From assembly GCA_041192505.1 (NCBI GenBank), contig JBEEMV010000268.1, forward strand, positions 1-28,035: DNA of 28,035 nt. The letters run 5' to 3'. Positions 1-7,698 of this stretch are shown here, piece by piece (the first letter of the stretch is position 1; every line of letters starts with the position of its first letter). The DNA comes from CAIODY01 sp041192505 (GTDB lineage: Bacteria > Bacteroidota > Bacteroidia > Chitinophagales > CAIODY01). Made by a program: the position numbers and the translations under genes. The notes below the pieces were generated by a model, which made no database searches, was not told the origin of the DNA, and saw only the letters and a program-made list of their open reading frames with translations.

Positions 1-1
1 T

Positions 2-721
2 TTTGAAAAAAATTTGTTTGAAAAACGAAATGAAATTTTGCAAAACATTGGCTGCATTATCGAAAAGCCCGATTTTTATTTATACTTATCAGCTCGAAAA
101 AATGTAGAGTTGTTTGCTAAAATGAGTAAAATAAATCCTACTCAAAAATTAGTTGATGAAATGTTTGAGTTGGTTGGTTTGCAAGGTAGAGCCAATGATA
201 AAGTGAGTACTTACAGCCACGGCATGAAGCAAAGGCTGGGCATTGCACAAGCTTTAATTCACAATCCCGATTTAATAATTTTAGATGAACCCACCACTGG
301 CTTAGACCCACAAGGCATCATCGATTTGCGAAATTTAATTTTGCGACTGAAAAATGAAATGAATAAAACTGTAGTGCTGTCATCACACATTTTAAGTGAG
401 ATAGAATTGATTGCCGATAGCATGGCAATTATTAACAAAGGCGAAGTGGCGGTGCAAGGCAAAGTGAACGATTTACTTTCAAACGAAGATTTGATGGTGT
501 ATGTTGAACCTATTGTTATTGCTCAATTACAAGCTGCTTTACAAAATTCAAAATGGAATAAAAATGAAATTTCAACAGATAAAAAACAAATCATTTTTCG
601 ATTATCAAAAGAAGAAATTCCTTCGCTAATAAATTATTTGAATGAAAGCAAAGTGGAATTGTATGCCATTCAATACCGCAAAAAATTAGAAGATTATTTT
701 TTAAAACTTACTCATTCTTAA
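2..721 (+). CDS. ABC transporter ATP-binding protein (5' truncated)
   Basis: This is the nucleotide-binding subunit of an ABC exporter of the ABC-2/CcmA type. The reading frame is open to the left edge, so the N-terminus with the Walker A loop lies outside the window. Visible motifs, in order, are a Q-loop region (IGCIIEKPDFY, with Glu where Gln is usual, as is common in this subfamily), the ABC signature YSHGMKQRLGIAQAL, Walker B with D-loop LIILDEPTTGLDP, and the switch histidine in VLSSHILSEIE. The last 75 or so residues form the usual variable C-terminal domain. The permease gene begins 8 bases downstream, so the two form one transcription unit. The substrate cannot be read from the sequence. 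Confidence 0.93.
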   Translation, partial: FEKNLFEKRNEILQNIGCIIEKPDFYLYLSARKNVELFAKMSKINPTQKLVDEMFELVGLQGRANDKVSTYSHGMKQRLGIAQALIHNPDLIILDEPTTGLDPQGIIDLRNLILRLKNEMNKTVVLSSHILSEIELIADSMAIINKGEVAVQGKVNDLLSNEDLMVYVEPIVIAQLQAALQNSKWNKNEISTDKKQIIFRLSKEEIPSLINYLNESKVELYAIQYRKKLEDYFLKLTHS

Positions 722-729
722 ACAAAAAA

Positions 730-1569
730 ATGCTGCAATTAATTTTAGTTGAGTTGTATAAAATAATCACCAAACCACGGAGCTACATTGGTTTTTTAGC
801 TGTTACCGTTGTTATTTTGTTGATTCAATTTGCTTTGTACTTGCAAGGCGATAGCTACATCAATTTTGTGTTTCAAAATTTGCAACAAACATTTGTGATG
901 CAAGGCAATATTTTAAATGGCAATCAAATTTGCTTTATCATTTTGCAAACATTAATTCTGCAAATGCCATTGATGGTGGCTTTGGTAACTGGCGATTTAA
1001 TTTCGGGCGAAGCAGCCACAGGCACGATTAGATTATTAGCCACAAAACCATTTTCACGAATTCAAATTTTACTATCAAAATATTTTGCTGGCACTATCTA
1101 CACTATTTGTTTGGTAGCTTGGCTGGGCTTGCTGGCATTGGGTTTAAGCCGATTAATATTTGGCAATGGCGATATTATTGTCATCAAAAGTGAGTCGTTA
1201 ATTATACTTCGTTCAACAGATGTGTTGTGGCGATTTATGTTTGCATTTTTAGTTGCCATTATAAGTTTAGTGGTTGTTTCTTCTTTCTCGATGATGCTCT
1301 CTTGTTTTACTGATAATTCCATTGGACCAATTATTATTAGCATGGCTGTCATTATTGTTTTTACTATCATTGGCACTATCGAAGTGCCGATATTTGATTA
1401 CATCAAACCATTTTTGTTTACCACCCACATGATTATTTGGCGAAATCTTTTTGATAATCCGCTTGATAAAATGCAAATCATAGAATCCTTATCAGTACTG
1501 CTTTTGCACATTGCTGCATTTTTAGGAATTTCGTTGTATCACTTCAACAATAAAGACATTCAAAGTTAA
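730..1569 (+). CDS. ABC-2 type transporter permease
   Basis: This is a 279-residue inner-membrane protein with about six hydrophobic segments. The first is near residues 20-40 and the last near 255-272. The stretch GDLISGEAATGTIRLLATKP after the second segment is the typical cytoplasmic coupling-helix region of ABC-2 permeases. The ATG follows an A-rich leader and lies 8 bases after the ATPase stop. The gene ends 3 bases before a LolA-like gene. It pairs with the upstream ATPase as an exporter of unknown substrate. The ABC-2 class is secure; the cargo is not. Confidence 0.9.
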   Translation: MLQLILVELYKIITKPRSYIGFLAVTVVILLIQFALYLQGDSYINFVFQNLQQTFVMQGNILNGNQICFIILQTLILQMPLMVALVTGDLISGEAATGTIRLLATKPFSRIQILLSKYFAGTIYTICLVAWLGLLALGLSRLIFGNGDIIVIKSESLIILRSTDVLWRFMFAFLVAIISLVVVSSFSMMLSCFTDNSIGPIIISMAVIIVFTIIGTIEVPIFDYIKPFLFTTHMIIWRNLFDNPLDKMQIIESLSVLLLHIAAFLGISLYHFNNKDIQS

Positions 1570-1572
1570 ATA

Positions 1573-2265
1573 ATGAAACAAAAAATATTTTTTACTGGCT
1601 TTCTTTTGCTGCTTTTTTCAATGCAATTAATGGCACAAAATCCTAAGCAATTAATTGCTGTGGTGAATAAAAAATTTAACAGCGTACAAGATTATTCAGC
1701 TGATTTAAAAATGGATTTCAATATTCCATCGGTAAATATTCAAACCATAAAAGGAAAAGTTTTTTTTAAAAAGCCCAATAAATTTAGAGTACGAACGCAT
1801 GGTATTGTGTTTTTACCAAAAGAAAATCCAGCTTATGCTTTAACACTTTTGGCTGATACAAATTCTTACACCGCAATTATTAGTGGTGAAGAAAAAATAG
1901 AAAATTGTGTGTGCAAAATAGTAACCGTAATTCCGAATAAGGATGGTGATATGATTTTAGGAAAATTTTGGATTGACTCAAAAACCGCTTTGGTTATGCG
2001 TTCGCAGCTTACTACAAAAAGCAATGGCACAATTCAAATGGATAATACTTATGCCGAAAATAATACACTGCCCAGCAAAATTTTGTTTACAGTTGATATT
2101 GCTAAATTCAAAATTCCGAAAGCTTTGGCTGTTGATATTAATTCGAAAAGTAGCAGCAATAAAAATTACAATAGCCGAACGGCTGGCTTTATTACTTTAC
2201 ATTTTAGTAATTACAAAGTGAACCAAAAATTGCTGGACGCTGTTTTTACTGAGCCTGAAAAATAA
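1573..2265 (+). CDS. LolA-like outer-membrane lipoprotein carrier (COG2834 type)
   Basis: This is a 230-residue exported protein. It has a clear signal peptide (hydrophobic residues 6-20, cleavage probably after LMA in LMAQN). The mature part reads as the half-open beta-barrel of the LolA/LolB/RseB group: an early helix (PKQLIAVVNKKFNSVQDYSADL), repeated strands, then KGKVFFKKPNKFRVRT, a typical LolA-like strand pair. It overall looks like COG2834 proteins rather than classical LolA. It is the third gene of an operon with the ABC ATPase and permease, only 3 bases behind the permease. That suggests a periplasmic carrier working with this exporter, which is inference. No terminator hairpin is visible before the converging gene. 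Confidence 0.75.
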   Translation: MKQKIFFTGFLLLLFSMQLMAQNPKQLIAVVNKKFNSVQDYSADLKMDFNIPSVNIQTIKGKVFFKKPNKFRVRTHGIVFLPKENPAYALTLLADTNSYTAIISGEEKIENCVCKIVTVIPNKDGDMILGKFWIDSKTALVMRSQLTTKSNGTIQMDNTYAENNTLPSKILFTVDIAKFKIPKALAVDINSKSSSNKNYNSRTAGFITLHFSNYKVNQKLLDAVFTEPEK

Positions 2266-2288
2266 AAGAGGTTTCTAATCAAATTTGC

Positions 2289-3539
2289 CTACTTCAAATT
2301 AAACAACAATTTAAAATAAAAACTTGGCTTTTTAAATTGTTCACGTACTTCTAAATTTTCAAACATATTAATTAATGTATCTTGCAAAAGCTTGCTGCGA
2401 TTGGCTTTTCGTACTATCCAATTAAACAACCATTTATTATTTACCAATTGTTGTAAGCGATAACTTAATTGCAATTCATCGCCCAATGTTGCATTAATTG
2501 CTACATCATAATTTTTCATTTCGGCAGCAGTAAAATTATTTTTATTCATACAAGTTATAGCTTGCATAGCCGCCAATTTTCCACTAAGCATGGCGTTGCC
2601 TACACCTTCGCCAGTAAAAGGGTCAATTAGTGATGCAGCATCGCCTACTAACATAAATCTATCACCGCTTATGTTTCTTTTTTTACTACCTAATGGCAAT
2701 CCATATCCTTTTATATCGTCTATCAATTCAGCATTTTTAAACCGTATTTTTAATGCAGGATTGGTTTCAATAATATGCAGCATTTCTTTTTTTAAATTTA
2801 CCTTTCGGCTACTTACATGGTCGCTACGCATTCCTACGCCTACGTTTGCAGTGCCATCGGGTAATGGAAAAATCCAAAAATAACCAGGCAAAAATTCTTT
2901 TAAAAAATGCAATTCAATAAAATTGTATTCGCTCAATCCTTCAATGCCTTTATAATAAGCTCGTAAGCCAGCGCAATAATGCTGATGCTCCACTTCTATT
3001 TTTCCAATTCGTTTACTAAATTGCGAATGAGCACCATTGGCTGCAATTACCATATCAGCAAGGCATTCAAAACTGCCGTCATCATTTTTTATCAACCATT
3101 TTTCATCTTTTAATTCAAATGATGCAATATCAGTTTCTTCATACAAATGAATCAAGGGCTGACGTTTTACTTCATCAATCAAAAAATTATCAAAATCAAT
3201 TCGCTTGGCTACAAAGCCCGGTGTGGTTTTATTGGTTTTAAAATCTTTTTTAAATGGCAGTTTTATCGATTCTAAATTGGGTGCTACAAACTCAACGCCG
3301 TAGCAAGGCACTTGCACATTCATTTTTTCAAAAGCCGAAATCAATTCTGGATTTATTTCACGTAATCTATCCAACACTTTGCCGCTTAGTGCATCGCCAC
3401 ATATTTTATCTCGTGGAAATTTTGCTTTATCTACCAACACACACTCAATACCTGCCTTTGCCAAATACAAGGCTGTGGCTGCTCCGCCAGGGCCAGCGCC
3501 AATAATTAAAACTTTAGTAGAAATTTTATTTGTAATCAT
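2289..3539 (-). CDS. Geranylgeranyl reductase family FAD-dependent oxidoreductase
   Basis: This flavoprotein of the COG0644 / geranylgeranyl-reductase-like group has about 416 residues. Near the N-terminus VLIIGAGPGGAATALYLAKAG is the FAD-binding Rossmann loop, followed by DKAKFPRDKICGDALSG, the family's PxxKxCG motif. About two thirds along, GDAASLIDPFTGEGVGNAML is the second FAD motif. Family members reduce isoprenoid chains or modify quinone, carotenoid or other lipid precursors; the substrate here is unknown. I chose the ATG at 3539 (MITNKIS), 13 bases after the upstream stop. An alternative ATG at 3560 adds seven residues and would overlap the upstream gene. It is the last gene of a three-gene operon. 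Confidence 0.85.
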   Translation of the reverse strand: MITNKISTKVLIIGAGPGGAATALYLAKAGIECVLVDKAKFPRDKICGDALSGKVLDRLREINPELISAFEKMNVQVPCYGVEFVAPNLESIKLPFKKDFKTNKTTPGFVAKRIDFDNFLIDEVKRQPLIHLYEETDIASFELKDEKWLIKNDDGSFECLADMVIAANGAHSQFSKRIGKIEVEHQHYCAGLRAYYKGIEGLSEYNFIELHFLKEFLPGYFWIFPLPDGTANVGVGMRSDHVSSRKVNLKKEMLHIIETNPALKIRFKNAELIDDIKGYGLPLGSKKRNISGDRFMLVGDAASLIDPFTGEGVGNAMLSGKLAAMQAITCMNKNNFTAAEMKNYDVAINATLGDELQLSYRLQQLVNNKWLFNWIVRKANRSKLLQDTLINMFENLEVREQFKKPSFYFKLLFNLK

Positions 3540-3552
3540 GTATGGTTTTCTA

Positions 3553-3840
3553 TTAAACAAATTGTGCTACACTCCATGCTTCGGGCTTATCATTAAAATG
3601 GATTTTTGTTTTTGCCCATACTTCGCTAAATAAATCTGATTGACGATAATTATTCAAATCATTTTCGGTTTGCCAATGACTATAAGTAAAAAAAATATTT
3701 TTATGATTAATATCGTTCAGTAATTCAACATGAAGGCAGCCATCAAAATTTTTGATGAGTGGCTGCGATTGATTAAAAATTTCAATAAACGTAGAAATGG
3801 CTTCGGGCTTGAATGACAGCTTTACAATTCTGATAATCAT
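3553..3840 (-). CDS. ABM-domain protein, putative quinol monooxygenase
   Basis: This 95-residue protein has the antibiotic-biosynthesis-monooxygenase (dimeric alpha/beta barrel) pattern: a first strand MIIRIVKLSFKPE, a helix, the strand CLHVELLNDI, then FFTYSHWQTENDLNNYRQSD, the usual strand-helix segment with the conserved W near residue 56. Relatives such as YgiN oxidise quinols without a cofactor, while others have no known substrate. The gene starts 6 bases after the upstream SAM-enzyme homologue and precedes the flavoprotein, so the three are probably co-transcribed. The fold assignment is good; the reaction is unknown. Confidence 0.78.
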   Translation of the reverse strand: MIIRIVKLSFKPEAISTFIEIFNQSQPLIKNFDGCLHVELLNDINHKNIFFTYSHWQTENDLNNYRQSDLFSEVWAKTKIHFNDKPEAWSVAQFV

Positions 3841-3846
3841 AGTTTT

Positions 3847-4617
3847 TTATTCAAAAATAATTTTAATGGTATCGCCTTCTTTTAGGTTAAAAATTTTGCT
3901 GATGTTATAATTTCTAATACCAATTTCTAAATATCCAAATTGATTAAAATAGGCAACAGGCTCATAAGGTTTTACATTAAATAAATGTGTTTCAATTTTG
4001 GCAAGTTGTTCTTTATAACCATAATTAATACTAATTTTTTTATCGGTAATAAGATGTTCAATTTTATTGCGATGAATATTAGAAATTAAATTACCAAAAT
4101 CATCAATGAACCAAATCCAGCCAGTGATGCTGTTTTCAGTTATTTTAAATGGATGCGGCAAAAGTTTTTTGTAATCATTTGAATCGTTATTTATCCATTT
4201 AGTATTTTTTATTTCTATTAATTCAGCAATTGATTTTGCAATGTGTTGATAGAAAAATTGCGATTCGTGTAGCTTTCCAAATGAAACAATATCTACTTTT
4301 TCATCTTTAAATAAATACGAAAAAATACCATTATCAATGGCAACAAATAAATGATTTTTGTACCTAACAGCTTTTAGTTCATCGTTTCTATTTGCAAAAA
4401 CATTTACCATTAATAAATGAATAGAGCCTTCTTCAAATTGTTGATATAAATTATCTACCAAATAAGCAGCATGCGATATTTGAAATGGTTTAATTGAATG
4501 GCTAAAATCTGTATATGCCACATTGGGTAATACTTTTGAAATAGCTAATTTCATAAGCATTACCGAACCATCATTGGTTCCAAAATCACTTGTAAGTGTT
4601 ATTAACTGTGTTTGCAA
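3847..4617 (-). CDS. SAM hydroxide adenosyltransferase (DUF62) family protein, divergent
   Basis: This 256-residue protein belongs to the family that includes the fluorinase, the chlorinase SalL and SAM hydroxide adenosyltransferases. N-terminal ITLTSDFGTNDGSV matches the family's LTTDFG start. VAIDNGIFSYLF matches the substrate-binding DNG(I/V)FS motif. IDDFGNLISNI and FNQFGYLEIGI match the C-terminal domain's DxFGN and GYLEI motifs. The catalytic stretch DPGVGxxRR is replaced by VNVFANRNDE, so the triad Asp and Arg seem absent. The start must be TTG: an in-frame TAA lies 15 bases upstream, and the next ATG (codon 20) would remove the TSDFG motif. It is the first gene of the operon with the ABM and flavoprotein genes. 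Confidence 0.78.
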   Translation of the reverse strand: MQTQLITLTSDFGTNDGSVMLMKLAISKVLPNVAYTDFSHSIKPFQISHAAYLVDNLYQQFEEGSIHLLMVNVFANRNDELKAVRYKNHLFVAIDNGIFSYLFKDEKVDIVSFGKLHESQFFYQHIAKSIAELIEIKNTKWINNDSNDYKKLLPHPFKITENSITGWIWFIDDFGNLISNIHRNKIEHLITDKKISINYGYKEQLAKIETHLFNVKPYEPVAYFNQFGYLEIGIRNYNISKIFNLKEGDTIKIIFE

Positions 4618-4649
4618 AAGCTGGTTGGAGTGTTATATATTTACAAATG

Positions 4650-4657
4650 CAAAGGTA
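4650..4657 (-). promoter_or_regulatory. -7 promoter box for the SAM-enzyme operon
   Basis: Reading the minus strand, TACCTTTG fits the Bacteroidota -7 element TAnnTTTG and ends 32 bases before the TTG start at 4617. No TTG or TTTG is seen at the usual 17-23 base spacing upstream, so only half the promoter is supported. Confidence 0.4.
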
Positions 4658-4699
4658 AACGCTTACATTCATTTTTATTAAAAATAAATACAACTTACT

Positions 4700-5680
4700 A
4701 TGAACGAAACCACAATTCATCTCGAAGGCATTAACCCTGTTGATTTTTTTGGAATTAATAATTCTAAATTGGAAATTTTGCGCCGCTATTTTCCTGAAGT
4801 AAAAATTAATGCAAGGGGTAGTGCCATTAAATTGTTGGGCAATCAAAAAGATAGAGAATTATTGGAAGAGAAGATTTACCAAATTATTTCATTGGTTGAA
4901 AAATATGGCAAAGTAAGCGATAGAAGTGTTGAAAGCCTTGTGGGTGGCGATGAAGCCAGTCACGAAATAAGTATGCCCGATATGACCGAAGATGTAATAG
5001 TGTATGGTACAAATGGGCATGTGGTAAAAAGTAGAACCGAAAATCAAAAAAAATTAGTAGCTGCCGCCGAAAAAAATGATGTGGTATTTGCCATTGGGCC
5101 AGCTGGTACGGGCAAAACCTATACTGCTGTGGCTTTGGCAGTAAGGGCTTTGAAAAATAAATGGGTTAAAAAAATTGTATTAACTCGGCCTGCTGTTGAA
5201 GCTGGCGAAAGTTTAGGCTTTTTACCTGGCGATTTAAAAGAAAAAATTGATCCTTATTTACGCCCTTTATATGATGCATTGGATGATATGATTCCTGCTG
5301 ATAAATTGCAATATTATATGGCAAATAGAGTTATCGAAATTGCTCCATTAGCATTTATGAGAGGTAGAACTTTAGATAATGCTTTTATTATTTTAGATGA
5401 AGCACAAAACACTACTGATTTGCAATTAAAAATGTTGTTAACCAGAATAGGACCAAGCGCCAAAGCCATTATCACTGGCGATTTAACGCAAGTAGATTTA
5501 CCAAAATATCAACGCAGTGGTTTGTATAAAGCATTAGATATTTTAAAAGATATTGATGGAATTGCAATTGTTAGATTAGGCGAAAGCGATGTGGTTCGTC
5601 ATCGATTAGTAAAACAAATTATTAAAGCCTATGATAGCTCGGATGAGCAACCTGAAAATAGCAGCGAAGTACCTAAATAA
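4700..5680 (+). CDS. phoH: PhoH family ATPase
   Basis: This is a 326-residue cytoplasmic P-loop ATPase of the PhoH/YbeZ group, thought to act in RNA metabolism. Residues 1-100 form the short N-terminal domain. The P-loop GPAGTGKTY has its Lys at residue 139. KIVLTRPAVEAGESLGFLPG and PYLRPLYDALDD are hallmark PhoH segments. Walker B FIILDEAQN has its Asp at residue 233, and ITGDLTQVDLP is the family's sensor-like motif. The acidic tail is ordinary. The gene stands alone, divergent from the SAM-enzyme operon, and ends at a hairpin terminator. The length matches the family. Its partner YbeY is not in the window. Confidence 0.93.
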   Translation: MNETTIHLEGINPVDFFGINNSKLEILRRYFPEVKINARGSAIKLLGNQKDRELLEEKIYQIISLVEKYGKVSDRSVESLVGGDEASHEISMPDMTEDVIVYGTNGHVVKSRTENQKKLVAAAEKNDVVFAIGPAGTGKTYTAVALAVRALKNKWVKKIVLTRPAVEAGESLGFLPGDLKEKIDPYLRPLYDALDDMIPADKLQYYMANRVIEIAPLAFMRGRTLDNAFIILDEAQNTTDLQLKMLLTRIGPSAKAIITGDLTQVDLPKYQRSGLYKALDILKDIDGIAIVRLGESDVVRHRLVKQIIKAYDSSDEQPENSSEVPK

Positions 5681-5689
5681 CTAAAACAT

Positions 5690-5717
5690 AAAGCGGTTAA
5701 AATTGCTTAGCCGCTTT
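5690..5717. terminator. Hairpin terminator between phoH and the oxidoreductase
   Basis: The arms AAAGCGGTTAA (5690-5700) and TTAGCCGCTTT (5707-5717) form an 11-pair stem with one G-T pair and a 6-base loop. A T-rich run (TATATATTTTTT) follows on the plus strand. It lies just after the phoH stop and overlaps the last seven codons of the converging oxidoreductase, so it may serve both directions. Confidence 0.75.
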
Positions 5718-6722
5718 ATATATTTTTTCGATACTCGAAATTGATTTTACAGCTTCATCGCCTTGTACCAACTTCACTTTTTTATTAAATAAAATTAAAT
5801 CTATTACTGCATCAAATACTTTATGATGATTGCTACTACTACCTTGATAACCGCTTTGGTATTGATTTGGGGCATCATCATTAGATAATTGAGATGGACA
5901 ATTAATATTTTTAATATTCCAATATTCAATTGTATTCAAATATTGTCCACCAATTTTTACCGTTCCTTTTTCGCCAAAAAGTGTAATACTGCCTTCATAG
6001 TTTTTTTCAAAAACATTATTACTCCAAATAATTTTTCCAATTGTTCCGTTTTCAAATTTCACAGTTGAGTTGCCGCTATCATCAATCTCTATTTTATGAT
6101 TAAGCGTACTGATGGCGGCTTGTGCTGTTTTTATTTCGCCAAACCAATGCGTTAATAAATCAATAAAATGGCTGCCTTGTGTAAATAAAGCACCCGATTC
6201 TGTTTTTAATTTCCCTCTCCAATTAGATTTGTTGTAATAAGCATCATTCCTATTCCAAAGTATATTACAATGGGCTTCTATTATTTTTCCTAATTTATTT
6301 TTTGCTAATAATTTATCAACTTCTTCAACAGGAAAATTGTATCTATTTTGTTTTACAACAATTAATTGACGATTGTATTTTATTGCTGCTGCATTCATTT
6401 TTTTTGCATCTGATGATGTTAAGCACATTGGCTTTTCAACCAATACATGCTTACCATTTTTTAATGCTTCAATACTCATTGATGCATGCAAATGATGGGG
6501 CGTACAAATATTTACAATATCAATTTTTGGGTTAGTAATTATTTCATTAAATGAAGTTGTAAAAATATAATTGCCTGTAATTATTGAAGAAGGATTTTTA
6601 CTTTTTTCAATATCACAAGCAGCTATTACATTGGCATTTTTATTTTGCAATAATACATGCAAATGCCTTGTACCAATGTTTCCACAACCTACTACAGCAA
6701 AGTTTAATTTTTTGTTAGTCAT
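5697..6722 (-). CDS. Gfo/Idh/MocA family oxidoreductase
   Basis: This 341-residue NAD(P)-dependent dehydrogenase has the N-terminal Rossmann fold with NFAVVGCGNIGTRHLHVLL at residues 8-26. The catalytic-region motif HVLVEKPMCLT sits near residue 95, with the conserved Lys of EKP. NICTPHHLHA is the typical segment before it. The C-terminal half has the beta-sheet domain pattern, with FTQGSHFIDLLTHWFGEI carrying the conserved GxHxxD-type motif. Many relatives act on sugars, and in Bacteroidota this subtype often lies in nucleotide-sugar or glycan loci, but no such neighbours are present. It starts 17 bases after the rhomboid stop, so the two are probably co-transcribed. Confidence 0.88.
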   Translation of the reverse strand: MTNKKLNFAVVGCGNIGTRHLHVLLQNKNANVIAACDIEKSKNPSSIITGNYIFTTSFNEIITNPKIDIVNICTPHHLHASMSIEALKNGKHVLVEKPMCLTSSDAKKMNAAAIKYNRQLIVVKQNRYNFPVEEVDKLLAKNKLGKIIEAHCNILWNRNDAYYNKSNWRGKLKTESGALFTQGSHFIDLLTHWFGEIKTAQAAISTLNHKIEIDDSGNSTVKFENGTIGKIIWSNNVFEKNYEGSITLFGEKGTVKIGGQYLNTIEYWNIKNINCPSQLSNDDAPNQYQSGYQGSSSNHHKVFDAVIDLILFNKKVKLVQGDEAVKSISSIEKIYKAAKQF

Positions 6723-6739
6723 TAATTTCTATATCAATA

Positions 6740-7576
6740 TTAATAGAAAGTGGTTCTATTTTTTTTGTTCCAATAATAAATTAAAATAAACCCAAATAGC
6801 ATTCCACCCAAATGAGCTACATGAGCAATGTTATCACCGGCTGAGTTTTGCCAAGTTGAAAAAAGTTCGATACCAGCATAAATTAAAACTAAATATTTTG
6901 CTTTAATTGGAATGAAAAATTGAAAGTAAATAATGCTGTTTGGAAATAAATAACCATAGCCCAACAATACGCCATACACAGCCCCAGATGCACCAATCAT
7001 AGGTGCTGCAAATCTTGAAGAATCTGCTAAATTCAATTTGTAATCGGCTACAATACTTTTAAATGAATCAATTAATTGCACATTATTTGGGTTCGATTTC
7101 CATATGCTTACTTGGCTAAGTATATCATCAGTGGCTTGTAAATGATTTTTTTGTAGAAAAGTAATAAATGCATTTGCGGATGGATGTTGAATAAATAAAT
7201 CGGCAGATGCGATTGCTTGCAGGTAGCTAAAATATTCATATCCTAAATAACAAAATGCTGCGCCAATGCCCGTTACAAAATAAAATATCAAAAATCGTTT
7301 TGCACCCCACACTTTTTCTAACACGGTTCCAAACATCCATAAGGAAAGCATGTTTAAAAAAATATGAAACACATCGGCATGCATAAACATGTGCGTAATG
7401 ATTTGCCAAACTTTAAATTTATTATTTAATGGAAAATGTAACCCCAAAAATTTATCTAAATCTAAATTTCCACTCATGCCAAACACAAATTTGGCAATGA
7501 AGAATATTAAATTGATAATAATAATATTCAAAATTACTGGTGTAATCGGACCTCGGTTTCCTATTCTTTCATTCAT
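6740..7576 (-). CDS. Rhomboid family intramembrane serine protease
   Basis: This is a 278-residue polytopic membrane protein. The first segment is near residues 10-35. HMFMHADVFHIFLNMLSLWMFG is the conserved rhomboid helix-2 region. IGASGAVYGVL holds the catalytic Ser at residue 197 (GxSG), and VAHLGGMLFGF holds the catalytic His at residue 255. An insert of about 70 polar residues lies between the third and fourth segments. Both catalytic residues are present, so it should be active. I chose the ATG at 7576 (MNERIGNRGP): the upstream TTG at 7588 lies within the probable promoter box. It is first in an operon with the oxidoreductase. Confidence 0.9.
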   Translation of the reverse strand: MNERIGNRGPITPVILNIIIINLIFFIAKFVFGMSGNLDLDKFLGLHFPLNNKFKVWQIITHMFMHADVFHIFLNMLSLWMFGTVLEKVWGAKRFLIFYFVTGIGAAFCYLGYEYFSYLQAIASADLFIQHPSANAFITFLQKNHLQATDDILSQVSIWKSNPNNVQLIDSFKSIVADYKLNLADSSRFAAPMIGASGAVYGVLLGYGYLFPNSIIYFQFFIPIKAKYLVLIYAGIELFSTWQNSAGDNIAHVAHLGGMLFGFILIYYWNKKNRTTFY

Positions 7577-7585
7577 AATTGGTTG

Positions 7586-7617
7586 CAAAATTATTCCAAA
7601 TATTTAGTTATTATCAA
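7586..7617 (-). promoter_or_regulatory. Promoter for the rhomboid gene (-33 and -7 elements)
   Basis: On the minus strand TTG (7617-7615), a 21-base spacer and TAATTTTG (7593-7586) fit the Bacteroidota TTG-N17-23-TAnnTTTG pattern. The -7 box ends only 9 bases before the ATG at 7576, so the transcript would have a leader of very few bases. Confidence 0.55.
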
Positions 7618-7637
7618 CTAAATGCAATAACAAAATG

Positions 7638-7645
7638 TATTTTTG
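7638..7645 (+). promoter_or_regulatory. -7 promoter box for the surA-like/moxR operon
   Basis: TATTTTTG fits TAnnTTTG and lies about 54 bases upstream of the ATG at 7699. No -33 TTG is seen at the expected spacing. It is divergent from the rhomboid promoter, within the same short gap. Confidence 0.4.
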
Positions 7646-7698
7646 CGTTAAATCGTTTTTATTAAATATTTTAAATTAAATAAGTGAAGAACAAACGC

